Positions 1 through 6,823 of a stretch of 8,215 nucleotides of DNA are shown here, one piece after another. This stretch comes from DATFJZ01 sp034660495 (GTDB lineage: Bacteria > Desulfobacterota > Desulfobacteria > Desulfobacterales > Desulfobacteraceae), in the NCBI GenBank assembly GCA_034660495.1, contig JAYEJJ010000300.1, positions 1 through 8,215 of the forward strand, read 5' to 3'. Below the pieces are notes generated by a model. It was not told the origin of the DNA. It made no database searches and saw only the letters and a program-made list of their open reading frames with translations. Position 1 is the first letter of the stretch. The number at the start of each line of letters is the position of its first letter. The position numbers and the translations under genes were made by a program.

Positions 1-216
1 AAACAGCTTGATTTTTTTAACGCCTGGCAGGGAAAAAGTCTGATCTCCTTTGGTTCTCAATGTTCCTGACAGAGCAACCGCTGGGGGCTCTTAATCGGTT
101 CTTCCATAAAAACTTGATAATCGAGTATTAATGTTTTGCTGTCATAGCAGGTTACCAGTAAAACCCAAAGGCGGCATGGCTGTACTGTGACCATGTATGG
201 GGTATTCCGGTTCCTT
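1..216. other. Non-coding stretch downstream of pilD
   Basis: Apart from the repeat at 77-126 no gene, tRNA or convincing terminator is seen here. On the minus strand there is an isolated aaaggag-like motif around 45-51 that is not followed by a start codon at a usable distance. The stretch is cut by the window edge, so a neighbouring gene may begin just outside. Confidence 0.5.
77..126 (+). repeat. Intergenic repeat, left copy, downstream of pilD
   Basis: About 50 bp made of a 12-base block (accgctgggggc, 77-88), a 16-base variable spacer and a 22-base block (105-126) ending in acttgataatcgagt. The same three parts occur in inverted orientation at 1098-1146. There the 12- and 22-base blocks are identical and the spacer is 15 bases and partly similar. 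The end of the 22-base block is a near-palindrome centred on one base. It lies about 90 bp beyond the pilD stop. No coding potential is seen. The similarity is read directly from the sequence; calling it a dispersed repeat family is inference. Confidence 0.75.
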
Positions 217-987
217 TCAGGACAGTATTCCAAAATACCATTGAATCAGTTCAGGCCCATGGAAAATATACAGGACAGCGCCGCAGGACAGAAACGGGCC
301 AAAGGGAATTTTCAACCTGTAATCAACGTGTTTTCCAGCCGTCATTACTGCGGCGCCTGCAATGGTGCCAAGGACTGATCCTGCAAACACCGTAAAAAGA
401 ACCCCCTTGACCCCGGCAGCCGCACCGATCATTGCCAGAAGCTTGATGTCGCCCCCTCCCATTCCGTCATGTTTTCTTATGGCGTAGTATAAGACCGCAA
501 CCCCGTATAGTAAGCCGCCGCCTGCCAGGATTCCTGTGAGGCTGTCAATTAATCTCATTTCCGGTACAAAGTAAAAGGAGGAAGCAAAAAAAAGCGCAGT
601 GCCAGGAAGGGATAGAATGTCCGGGATTATCTGGTGATCCAGATCAATAAATGAAATAATCACAAGAAAGGCGGTGAATACGAACCAGAAAACAGCCTCA
701 GGAGACAAACTGAATTTAAACACAAGGGCTGCTGCAAGAAAACCTGTCAGGGCTTCCACCAAAGGATAGCGCAAAGAAATGGGGCAGGTGCAGAACCGGC
801 ATTTTCCTTTGAGCAGAACATAGCTGATTATTGGGATATTGAGGTACCATGGAATTTTTTTTCGGCATAAAGGGCAGAAAGAACCGGGATACACTATGGA
901 TCGGCCAAGGGGGATTCTGTAAATACAGACATTTAAGAAACTTCCTATCAGTGCGCCAAAAATGAAAACAGCAACGTATAAAACCAT
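217..987 (-). CDS. pilD: Prepilin peptidase / N-methyltransferase (type 4 prepilin-like leader peptidase)
   Basis: A 256-residue inner-membrane aspartic peptidase (MEROPS A24) that removes the leader of type IV pilins or type II secretion pseudopilins and N-methylates the new N-terminus. The N-terminal domain has the GSFLNV motif (residues 15-20) and two zinc-binding pairs, C38-x2-C41 and C63-x2-C66, typical of bifunctional enzymes. The membrane peptidase domain carries D115 in the FIDLDHQIIPD motif and D180 in GMGGGDIK, the expected catalytic aspartates. Several hydrophobic segments are spread along the chain. The start is supported by a gagagggg ribosome site about 6-8 bases upstream. It is divergent from lon and no pilus or secretion genes adjoin it here, so its substrates are unknown. 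Length is slightly short of the usual 260-290 residues, with no motif missing. The family call is secure. Confidence 0.95.
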   Translation of the reverse strand: MVLYVAVFIFGALIGSFLNVCIYRIPLGRSIVYPGSFCPLCRKKIPWYLNIPIISYVLLKGKCRFCTCPISLRYPLVEALTGFLAAALVFKFSLSPEAVFWFVFTAFLVIISFIDLDHQIIPDILSLPGTALFFASSFYFVPEMRLIDSLTGILAGGGLLYGVAVLYYAIRKHDGMGGGDIKLLAMIGAAAGVKGVLFTVFAGSVLGTIAGAAVMTAGKHVDYRLKIPFGPFLSCGAVLYIFHGPELIQWYFGILS

Positions 988-1097
988 GGACCGCCCCTCT
1001 CAGGTTTACATTGGATTTCAATCGCAGGATTAAAGGGTAAAAAATAAATCCTGATATTGTAAAATAAAAATTGTGTTTTATATTAGATCAAATTAAA

Positions 1098-1172
1098 ACT
1101 CGATTATCAAGTTTTTATGTAAGGACCGAGCGCCGCCCCCAGCGGTGGTATTTAAAAAACTGATGATCGAGT
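1098..1172. repeat. 75 bp stem-loop element with imperfect terminal inverted repeats
   Basis: The left arm begins actcgattatcaagttttt (1098-1116). The right arm ends aaaaaactgatgatcgagt (1154-1172). As plus-strand RNA they pair over about 18 bp with one bulged A and one G-U pair. A small GC-rich hairpin (cgccgc, loop cccca, gcggtg; about 1131-1147) sits in the middle. The left arm plus centre (1098-1146) is the inverted copy of the repeat at 77-126. The layout resembles a MITE- or REP-like element or a structured leader. It lies about 180 bp upstream of lon. The arms are seen directly; the mobile origin is inferred. Confidence 0.65.
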
Positions 1173-1297
1173 AAACAATTATGCAAGGTTCTGAAGTGTC
1201 ATGAATCATCCGTCTTGACTGGATAGGCTGGTGATATGCATTCCTGGTTCAGGTTTGTAAAATAAAGGTTCCCGGTTTGACAACAAAAGAAAAGCAC

Positions 1298-1351
1298 ATG
1301 CCCGAAGAAAAAAACATAATAGTGAAATCAAAAGTATCAAAAGGAGTTTAA
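1298..1351 (+). CDS. Possible 17-residue leader peptide / upstream ORF of lon
   Basis: ATG at 1298 opens an 18-codon frame, MPEEKNIIVKSKVSKGV then TAA at 1349-1351. The stop directly abuts the lon ATG and is in the same frame as lon. The lon ribosome site (aaggag, 1341-1346) lies inside its last codons, so translation of this ORF could affect lon initiation. Its own ribosome site is poor (A-rich, no clear GGAG). Because the frames match, the TAA is all that separates it from an 18-codon N-terminal extension of Lon. It may be a chance ORF. Confidence 0.25.
   Translation: MPEEKNIIVKSKVSKGV
1341..1346 (+). promoter_or_regulatory. lon ribosome binding site
   Basis: A strong aaggag motif 5 bases before the lon ATG supports the start at 1352 over the in-frame upstream ATG at 1298, which is in any case cut off by a TAA. 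Confidence 0.8.
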
Positions 1352-3817
1352 ATGGCAGAAACAGATATGGATGATCTTATCGAGATAATAGAAAATGAAG
1401 GAGATTTGGAAAATATCCCCACAACCCTGCCCATGATGCCGGTAAGGGATGTTGTGATTTTTACAGATATGCTTCTGCCTTTACTTGTAGGGCGTGAAAA
1501 ATCCATAAAAGGTGTAGAGGAGGCCGTTGTAAAGGACAGATATATTTTTCTTTCCGCTCAGAAGGATTCAGACATGGAAAAACTCAGGGCTGAAGATATG
1601 TATGAAGTGGGCACCATCGGCAGAGTTCAAAAGCTGCTCAAGCTGCCCGACGGAAGAATAAAGCTTCTGGTACAGGGTATTGTCAAGGCCAGGATTAAAA
1701 AATTTATCAAAAAACGGTACTGGTTCCAGGTTGAAGTTGAGATTCTGTATGATGATGTGCCTGCGGACATTGATATAAAGCTTGAAGCCCTGATGAGAAA
1801 TGTCAGGGAGAGCAGTGAGCGGATACTTGCCCTGAAAGGGGAGTTTACAGGGGATGTGGGGGCAATTCTTAATCATATTGAATCTCCGGGAAAACTGGCG
1901 GACCTGGTCGCCTCCAATCTCAGGCTCAAGGTAGAGGATGCCCAGGAACTGCTTGAAACCTTTGACCCTTCAAAGCGCCTGTTACGGGTGAACGATCTTC
2001 TTGCAAAAGAAGTTGAGCTGTCAACGGTGCAGGCAAGAATCCAGACCGATGTCAGGGATGAGATTTCTAAAAACCAGCGGGACTTTTTCTTAAGAGAGCA
2101 GGTCAGGGCCATCCATAGAGAGCTTGGAGAGGGGGATGATAAAATTGTTGAAATCGAGGCCTACCGAAAAAAGATTAAACAGGCAAAAATTCCTGAAAAG
2201 TGCGAGAAAGAGGCAATTAAGCAGCTAAAGCGCCTTGAGCAGATGCATTATGATTCATCCGAGTCGTCCATTGTCAGAACCTATCTGGACTGTATTGTTG
2301 AAATGCCCTGGTCAAAGTCAACAAAGGATTTCCTGGATATAAAAAAGGTCAGCCGTGTGCTGGAGAAAAATCACTACGGCCTTGATAAGGTAAAGGACCG
2401 GGTCCTTGAATATCTCAGCGTAAGAAAACTCAATCCCGGGATAAAGGGGCAGATTATATGTTTTGTAGGTCCTCCCGGGGTGGGGAAAACATCCCTGGGT
2501 CACGCCATTGCAAAGGCCATGAAACGCAAATTTGTCAGGCTTTCCCTTGGCGGAATCCGGGATGAAGCGGAAATAAGGGGTCATAGAAGAACCTATCTTG
2601 GGGCCATGCCCGGCCGGCTGATCCAGAGCCTGAGACAATGCGGTACAAACAACCCTGTTTTCATGCTTGATGAAATAGACAAGCTGGGCAGTGATTTCAG
2701 AGGCGATCCGTCCTCGGCCCTTCTTGAGGCCCTTGATCCGGAACAGAACAGAGAATTCAGTGATCATTATCTGAATATGCCCTTTGATCTGTCAAAGGTG
2801 CTTTTTATTCTGACAGCCAATATGGCAGATACGATTCCCTCTCCCCTTCTTGACCGGATGGAGATTATAAAAATTCCCGGGTATACCCGGGAAGAAAAAA
2901 AGAGTATAGCAGAAAAACACCTGTTTCCCCGTCAGGTTAAGGAAAACGGTCTTACCAGGCGCTCTGTAAAGGTCAATGGAGAAGCCCTTGACATGATCAT
3001 TGCCGAATATACACAGGAGGCCGGTGTCCGGGGTCTTGAACGGAAACTTGGCACCATTTGCAGAAAAATAGCCAGAAAAATAGCCGAGGGAGAAAAGGGG
3101 ATGTTCTTTGTGACAAAAAAAATCCTTGGAGACTATCTGGGGCCGCCAAAGTACTTTCCTGAACTGGATCAGGAGGAGAGTCAGACAGGGCTGGCAACCG
3201 GGCTGGCATGGACCGAGGTCGGCGGAGAGCCTCTGTATATTGAAGTTTCTCTTTTTCCAGGGAAGGGGGAGCTGACCGTCACAGGACAGATTGGTGAGGT
3301 CATGCAGGAGTCGGCCAGGGCTGCACTGACCTATACCAAGGCCAATATGGAAAAATTCAGTATTGAAAGGGACGACTTTGACAATGTGGATATTCATATT
3401 CATGTCCCTGCCGGGGCAATTCCCAAAGACGGCCCCTCAGCCGGTATTGCCATGGCCACAGCCCTGATTTCCGCTTTTAACGGCAGGCTTATCAGCAGTA
3501 AAGTGGCCATGACAGGAGAGATATCCCTTCGTGGAAGGGTGCTCCCCGTAGGCGGACTTAAGGATAAAGCCCTTGGGGCCTTAAGATGCGGGATCAATAA
3601 AATAATTATTCCTGAAAAAAACAAAAATGATCTCCACGAGATGCCGGAAAGCGTAAAGGAGAAAATTTCCTTTTTCTGTGTAAAAGAGCTGTACCAGGTG
3701 CTTGAAATTGCATTTGAGCCCCAGGAAAAAGAGGAAAAAGTCACCCCTGTGTCAAAAAACACAGTCAAGTCAGAGGGAAAAACGGATGCAAAGGTTAATA
3801 CCGCTGTGGGGAGCTGA
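1352..3817 (+). CDS. lon: ATP-dependent Lon protease
   Basis: An 821-residue cytosolic AAA+ serine protease that unfolds and degrades damaged and regulatory proteins as a hexamer. An N-terminal substrate-binding LAN domain (roughly residues 25-215) is followed by a charged helical segment (about 215-310) and the AAA+ module. Walker A is GPPGVGKT at 373-380 and Walker B is FMLDEID with D440 and E441. The C-terminal S16 protease domain has the catalytic Ser696 in GPSAGIA and Lys739 in GGLKDKA; their 43-residue spacing equals that of the E. coli Ser679/Lys722 dyad. The last 35 or so residues form a charged, low-complexity tail rich in K, E, T and V that is not part of the conserved core. The length is slightly longer than the usual 780-810 because of this tail. 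tsaB follows after 5 bp and is probably co-transcribed. Heat-shock control is common in the family but no heat-shock promoter is visible. Confidence 0.98.
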   Translation: MAETDMDDLIEIIENEGDLENIPTTLPMMPVRDVVIFTDMLLPLLVGREKSIKGVEEAVVKDRYIFLSAQKDSDMEKLRAEDMYEVGTIGRVQKLLKLPDGRIKLLVQGIVKARIKKFIKKRYWFQVEVEILYDDVPADIDIKLEALMRNVRESSERILALKGEFTGDVGAILNHIESPGKLADLVASNLRLKVEDAQELLETFDPSKRLLRVNDLLAKEVELSTVQARIQTDVRDEISKNQRDFFLREQVRAIHRELGEGDDKIVEIEAYRKKIKQAKIPEKCEKEAIKQLKRLEQMHYDSSESSIVRTYLDCIVEMPWSKSTKDFLDIKKVSRVLEKNHYGLDKVKDRVLEYLSVRKLNPGIKGQIICFVGPPGVGKTSLGHAIAKAMKRKFVRLSLGGIRDEAEIRGHRRTYLGAMPGRLIQSLRQCGTNNPVFMLDEIDKLGSDFRGDPSSALLEALDPEQNREFSDHYLNMPFDLSKVLFILTANMADTIPSPLLDRMEIIKIPGYTREEKKSIAEKHLFPRQVKENGLTRRSVKVNGEALDMIIAEYTQEAGVRGLERKLGTICRKIARKIAEGEKGMFFVTKKILGDYLGPPKYFPELDQEESQTGLATGLAWTEVGGEPLYIEVSLFPGKGELTVTGQIGEVMQESARAALTYTKANMEKFSIERDDFDNVDIHIHVPAGAIPKDGPSAGIAMATALISAFNGRLISSKVAMTGEISLRGRVLPVGGLKDKALGALRCGINKIIIPEKNKNDLHEMPESVKEKISFFCVKELYQVLEIAFEPQEKEEKVTPVSKNTVKSEGKTDAKVNTAVGS

Positions 3818-3822
3818 CCTGT

Positions 3823-4521
3823 ATGAAAATTCTTGCCCTGAATACGGCCGAGAAAAGCTGCAGCCTGGCGCTGGCAGACAATGGCCGACTTGTTTGTGAA
3901 TCGTTTTGCAATTTACCGGTAACCCATTCCATCACATTGATGGATATGGTGAATCATCTCCTGACCGGAATGGCCGGACTGACCATTGATGACATGGATG
4001 GGTTTGTTGTTGCCATGGGGCCGGGCAGTTTTACCGGTCTGCGCATCGGCATCAGCGTTGTAAAAGGACTTGCCTTTGCAACTTCAAAACCATGTGCCGG
4101 CGTATCAAGTTTAGACGGGATTGCCTGGCAGTTTGTCTCCGCATCAAGGCCGGTGTGCGCCATGATGGATGCAAAAAGAGGGGAGGTGTATTGTGCCGTG
4201 TACAGATTTAAAAATGGTAAATTGGTTGAAAAAAGCCGTGAAGCAGCGCTTTCTCCGGAGCTTTCAGCTGATTGTGCCGGCGAGAATGCGGTTTTTGCAG
4301 GATCAGGCGCCCAGGTACACAGACAAGCCATTATGAACCGGCTCGGCGCCGGCGCCGATCCTGTTTTTGTGCCGGATTTTCAGAATCATGTAAAACCGGC
4401 TGCCCTGGCCGAGGTTGTTTTTGCAGATCCCTGCCTTCTCATGCAGGATCCGGGGCGTATCATGCCTGTTTACCTTCGCAGATCCGATGCTGAGATAACC
4501 CATGAAAAAACCGGATCATAA
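3823..4521 (+). CDS. tsaB: tRNA threonylcarbamoyladenosine biosynthesis protein TsaB
   Basis: A 232-residue protein of the ASKHA/Kae1-like fold. TsaB partners TsaD (with TsaE and TsaC) to make t6A at position 37 of ANN-decoding tRNAs; TsaB itself is a non-catalytic scaffold that dimerises with TsaD. The N-terminal MKILALNTAEKSCSLAL strand-turn and the signature MGPGSFTGLRIG at residues 65-76 identify the family. Length is typical (about 220-240). The ATG lies 5 bp after the lon stop, with a ggggag ribosome site (3808-3813) inside the end of lon, which suggests translational coupling. A 14 bp perfect GC palindrome (4344-4357) lies inside the gene. The sequence after its stop contains aaaggag, but no credible ORF follows it before psd. 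Confidence 0.95.
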   Translation: MKILALNTAEKSCSLALADNGRLVCESFCNLPVTHSITLMDMVNHLLTGMAGLTIDDMDGFVVAMGPGSFTGLRIGISVVKGLAFATSKPCAGVSSLDGIAWQFVSASRPVCAMMDAKRGEVYCAVYRFKNGKLVEKSREAALSPELSADCAGENAVFAGSGAQVHRQAIMNRLGAGADPVFVPDFQNHVKPAALAEVVFADPCLLMQDPGRIMPVYLRRSDAEITHEKTGS

Positions 4522-4562
4522 AGGAGTTGGCAGGGGGTAAAAAATCTTATTTATCAGGTTTG

Positions 4563-4591
4563 TTGACAAGGAATTTTCTTTTTGATAGTGT
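4563..4591 (+). promoter_or_regulatory. Candidate sigma-70 promoter for the psd-greA-rpoZ-folE2 group
   Basis: A perfect -35 box ttgaca (4563-4568), a 17 bp spacer and a -10 box tagtgt (4586-4591) that keeps the most conserved first, second and last positions. It lies 52 bp before the psd ATG in the only sizeable gap between lon and folE2, which is where a new transcription unit would be expected to start. No terminator is evident between tsaB and this site, so read-through from lon-tsaB is also possible. Confidence 0.5.
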
Positions 4592-4643
4592 AGGTTTCTT
4601 GGTTTAAACTCAATCGGCTGAAATAGGACGGATTAAGAAAAAA

Positions 4644-5306
4644 ATGGATATATCCACGTGGCCTGCCAGGGCAGATTTTCCAATTGCAAAACCTGGATTT
4701 ACTTATATTATAGCTGCATTTGTGCTGACAGGACTCCTTTTTTTTGCCGGGCTTGCGGTCTGCGGTGGGGTTTCATTGCTGGTTGCGCTGTTTATGGTCT
4801 GGTTTTTCAGGGATCCAAACAGACGTCTGCCGGAAGATGATACTGCAGTGGTGTCACCGGCGGACGGGCGGGTTCTTTCAGCTGAGCAGGTTTCAGAGAA
4901 TCAGTATATAAAGGGGGCCTGCGTCAGGGTGAGTATTTTCATGAACATTTTCAATGTTCATGTAAACCGCATTCCCTTTGGCGGACGTATAGAGGCCCAG
5001 GACTATTTCCCCGGCAGCTTTATCAATGCGTCTTTTGACAAGGCCTCTGAGAAAAATGAGAGAAACGCTCTGATCATAAGATCGGAAAAAGGACATGTAT
5101 ACGGTGTGGTGCAGATAGCCGGGCTCATTGCACGGCGTATTGTTTCCCGCGTATGCAAAGGCGACAGTATTAAAACAGGAGAACGCTACGGCATGATATG
5201 TTTTGGTTCCCGGCTTGAGGTTTACCTGCCCCAGGATATTGTTCTGGCGGTAAAGCCGGGAGAAAAGGTGAATGCGGGATCCACAATTATCGGATATTTA
5301 ACATAA
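4644..5306 (+). CDS. psd: Phosphatidylserine decarboxylase proenzyme, short (PSD-A) type
   Basis: A 220-residue membrane-associated pyruvoyl enzyme that decarboxylates phosphatidylserine to phosphatidylethanolamine, the last step of PE synthesis. It starts with a PIAKPGF-like motif (residues 14-20). Two close hydrophobic segments follow (about 20-53), ending at WFFRDPNR, a family hallmark. VSPADGRV (about 70-77) and the MNIFNVHVNRIP segment (about 99-110) are conserved catalytic-domain motifs. The expected self-cleavage site is Gly188-Ser189 in CFGSRLEVYLP, where Ser189 would become the pyruvoyl group. The overall size agrees with the short archaeal/rhizobial-like type. The usual partner pssA is not adjacent in this window. 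The ribosome site is weak: only agga some 15 bases upstream plus an A-rich run just before the ATG. The start is therefore less certain than the product. Confidence 0.93.
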   Translation: MDISTWPARADFPIAKPGFTYIIAAFVLTGLLFFAGLAVCGGVSLLVALFMVWFFRDPNRRLPEDDTAVVSPADGRVLSAEQVSENQYIKGACVRVSIFMNIFNVHVNRIPFGGRIEAQDYFPGSFINASFDKASEKNERNALIIRSEKGHVYGVVQIAGLIARRIVSRVCKGDSIKTGERYGMICFGSRLEVYLPQDIVLAVKPGEKVNAGSTIIGYLT

Positions 5307-5323
5307 ACGGAGAAAACATCAAG

Positions 5324-5791
5324 GTGGAACAGATACCCATAACACCTGAAGGATACGAAGTTTTAAAAAAAGAACTTCAACGCCTGAAAACAATTGAAAG
5401 ACCTGAAAATATCAAAGCCATTGAAACGGCAAGAGCCCATGGGGATCTTTCTGAAAATGCTGAATATGATGCAGCAAAAGAAAAACAATCCTATCTTGAA
5501 GGCCGGATTGGAGAGCTTGGCTACAAGCTTTCCAATGCCAAGATCATCGATCCATCTAAGATTTCAAAGGATGTAGTAAGATTTGCCTCAAGAGTTGTGC
5601 TGGAAAACCTTGATTCAGATGAAGAAGTGGAGTATATGCTGGTAGGGCAGGACGAATCAGATATTGAAAAGGGAAAGATTTCCATCACTTCTCCCCTGGG
5701 TCAGGCCCTTATCGGCAAAAAGCCCGGGGATGAAATCATTATTCAGGCCCCCGGCGGTAAGAGATCATATGAACTGGTCGATATTTTATAG
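5324..5791 (+). CDS. greA: Transcription elongation factor GreA
   Basis: A 155-residue factor that enters the RNA polymerase secondary channel and stimulates transcript cleavage to rescue backtracked complexes. The N-terminal coiled-coil hairpin (about residues 8-75) has the conserved tip GDLSENAEYDAAKE, with acidic residues D41 and E44 placed as in E. coli GreA. The C-terminal FKBP-like domain contains the SPLGQALIGKKPGDEI motif. Length matches the family (about 158). It begins with GTG at 5324, supported by ggaga at 5309-5313 and by alignment of the MEQIPITPEGYEVLKKEL start to family N-termini. It lies 17 bp after psd and 11 bp before rpoZ, forming a transcription-related pair with rpoZ. 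Confidence 0.96.
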   Translation: MEQIPITPEGYEVLKKELQRLKTIERPENIKAIETARAHGDLSENAEYDAAKEKQSYLEGRIGELGYKLSNAKIIDPSKISKDVVRFASRVVLENLDSDEEVEYMLVGQDESDIEKGKISITSPLGQALIGKKPGDEIIIQAPGGKRSYELVDIL

Positions 5792-5796
5792 GAGGG
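5791..5796 (+). promoter_or_regulatory. rpoZ ribosome binding site overlapping the greA stop
   Basis: A ggaggg motif whose first G is the last base of the greA TAG stop, 6 bases before the rpoZ GTG. It fixes the GTG start and implies that ribosomes ending greA can reinitiate on rpoZ. Confidence 0.75.
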
Positions 5797-5802
5797 AGTG
5801 TT

Positions 5803-6021
5803 GTGGCAAGAGTTACCATTGAAGACTGTTTGAAAAATGTTCCCAGCCGGTTCAGCCTGGTGCACATGGTTGCCCAGCGGGTCAGGCAGGTGAGTGAGGG
5901 GGCTGAATTTCTTATTAAGCCAACGGGAAATGAGGACGTGGTTACGGCCCTGAGGGAGATCGCTGCCAGAAGAATTGTGTTAAAGGACAAAGAATTGGTC
6001 ACCAACAAAATGAGCAGCTGA
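5803..6021 (+). CDS. rpoZ: DNA-directed RNA polymerase omega subunit
   Basis: A 72-residue small subunit that binds the beta-prime subunit and helps RNA polymerase assembly; in many bacteria it also contributes to a ppGpp site. The N-terminus MARVTIEDCLKNVPSRFSLVHMVAQRVRQV fits the RNA polymerase Rpb6/omega family pattern (ARVT-EDCL, then R-F-LV--A--R-RQ). A second helix, VVTALREIAARRIV, follows. The length is on the short side of the 70-90 usual range. It uses a GTG start with a strong ribosome site. It lies between greA and folE2 with 11 and 10 bp gaps. Confidence 0.93.
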   Translation: MARVTIEDCLKNVPSRFSLVHMVAQRVRQVSEGAEFLIKPTGNEDVVTALREIAARRIVLKDKELVTNKMSS

Positions 6022-6031
6022 AGTCATCACC

Positions 6032-6823
6032 ATGATAGATATCCAGAAGCAGCGTGATTATAGAAATCTTTCCATAAACAAAGTCGGGATAAAAGAGTTG
6101 AGATATCCCATCAAGGTTCTTGACAAGAGCTACGGACTTCAGTCAACTGTTGCCAGAATTTCCATGTATGTGGATCTTCCCCACCAGCTGAAAGGGACCC
6201 ATATGAGCCGGTTTGTGGAGATTCTGCATTTATTCAGATCCCAGGTGTCCCTGGAATCCATTACCCGTATCCTGGGGGATATGAAAAAGATCCTGGGGGC
6301 GGAATCATCCCATATAGAGATTGTGTTTCCATATTTTGTTGAAAAGCTCTCTCCTGTAACCGGTTCCAGGGGCCTGATGGATTATACCTGTCACATCGAA
6401 GGCTCCTCCTATGGGGGAAAGAACAGGGATATGGTGGTAAAAGTGGCGGTTCCCATTACATCGGTCTGCCCCTGTTCTAAGGAAATCAGCCGGTACGGGG
6501 CCCATAATCAAAGGGGCGAGGTCCTTGTCAGTACCAGGTTTAAAAAATTTATATGGCTGGAGGACCTCATTGAACTGGTCGAATCCTGTGCCTCCTGTGA
6601 TGTCTTTTCTGTTCTTAAGCGTGCCGATGAAAAGTATGTCACGGAAAGGGGATATGAGAACCCGAAATTTGTGGAAGATGTTGTCAGGGACGTTGCCCAG
6701 CGTCTGATCAATGATGACAATATTATCTGGTTTTCAGTGAGTGCGGAAAATTTTGAGTCTATCCACAATCACAGCGCCTATGCCTATATTGAAAAGACCA
6801 ATCATAAACGGGATAAAACTTGA
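6032..6823 (+). CDS. folE2: GTP cyclohydrolase FolE2 (type IB)
   Basis: A 263-residue T-fold enzyme that converts GTP to 7,8-dihydroneopterin triphosphate, the first step of folate and some 7-deazaguanine (queuosine) pathways. FolE2 is the metal-flexible replacement for the zinc enzyme FolE. The signature is VCPCSKEISRYGAHNQRGEV from residue 145, with C146 and C148 and a following histidine in the active-site region. A second conserved segment, ENPKFVEDVVRDVAQRL, provides the substrate-binding glutamate. Length is normal (about 260-300). It starts 10 bp after rpoZ with a weak ribosome site (only gaag near 6020-6023), so coupling to rpoZ translation is likely. Its TGA stop (6821-6823) lies inside the first unit of the 31 bp tandem repeat. 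The gene is probably the last of its operon. Confidence 0.95.
   Translation: MIDIQKQRDYRNLSINKVGIKELRYPIKVLDKSYGLQSTVARISMYVDLPHQLKGTHMSRFVEILHLFRSQVSLESITRILGDMKKILGAESSHIEIVFPYFVEKLSPVTGSRGLMDYTCHIEGSSYGGKNRDMVVKVAVPITSVCPCSKEISRYGAHNQRGEVLVSTRFKKFIWLEDLIELVESCASCDVFSVLKRADEKYVTERGYENPKFVEDVVRDVAQRLINDDNIIWFSVSAENFESIHNHSAYAYIEKTNHKRDKT

Larger units (their letters stand above)
988..1351. other. Divergent pilD/lon intergenic region
   Basis: This 364 bp gap should hold the promoters of both divergent genes. Its first 110 bases are very AT-rich. A plus-strand pair ttgtaa (1057-1062) and tatatt (1079-1084) with a 16 bp spacer is possible but weak in such AT-rich DNA. A ttgaca at 1277-1282 has no acceptable -10 box at 16-18 bp. 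A cataat at 1315-1320 has no -35 box. No CIRCE element and no clear sigma-32 promoter was seen, although lon is often heat-inducible. The middle holds the stem-loop repeat at 1098-1172 and the end holds a short ORF at 1298-1351. Confidence 0.6.

Noticed and set aside
187..378. Plus-strand 63-codon frame overlapping the end of pilD
   Set aside because: It is antisense to the PilD C-terminus and has no ribosome site or family motif.
1277..1305. ttgaca as a lon promoter or heat-shock promoter
   Set aside because: No acceptable -10 box lies at 16-18 bp, and the nearby cccga does not make a convincing sigma-32 -10 motif.
3061..3086. Short tandem duplication agaaaaatagcc in lon
   Set aside because: It encodes RKIARKIAEG, a normal conserved Lon segment, so no slippage or insertion needs to be invoked.
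2792..3403. A 203-codon minus-strand open frame inside lon
   Set aside because: It lies wholly antisense to the conserved Lon ATPase and protease domains, has no ribosome site and no recognisable motif; it is a shadow of lon codon use. The same holds for the shorter frames opposite lon, tsaB and folE2.
4344..4357. Perfect 14 bp palindrome cggcgccggcgccg followed by a T-rich run inside tsaB
   Set aside because: It has no loop, codes for ordinary residues (GAGAD region) in a GC-rich stretch, and the T-run is interrupted; probably chance rather than an internal terminator.
4530..4607. 26-codon TTG-start frame after tsaB behind an aaaggag motif
   Set aside because: The motif is too close to the TTG, the frame is short and the predicted psd promoter runs through it.
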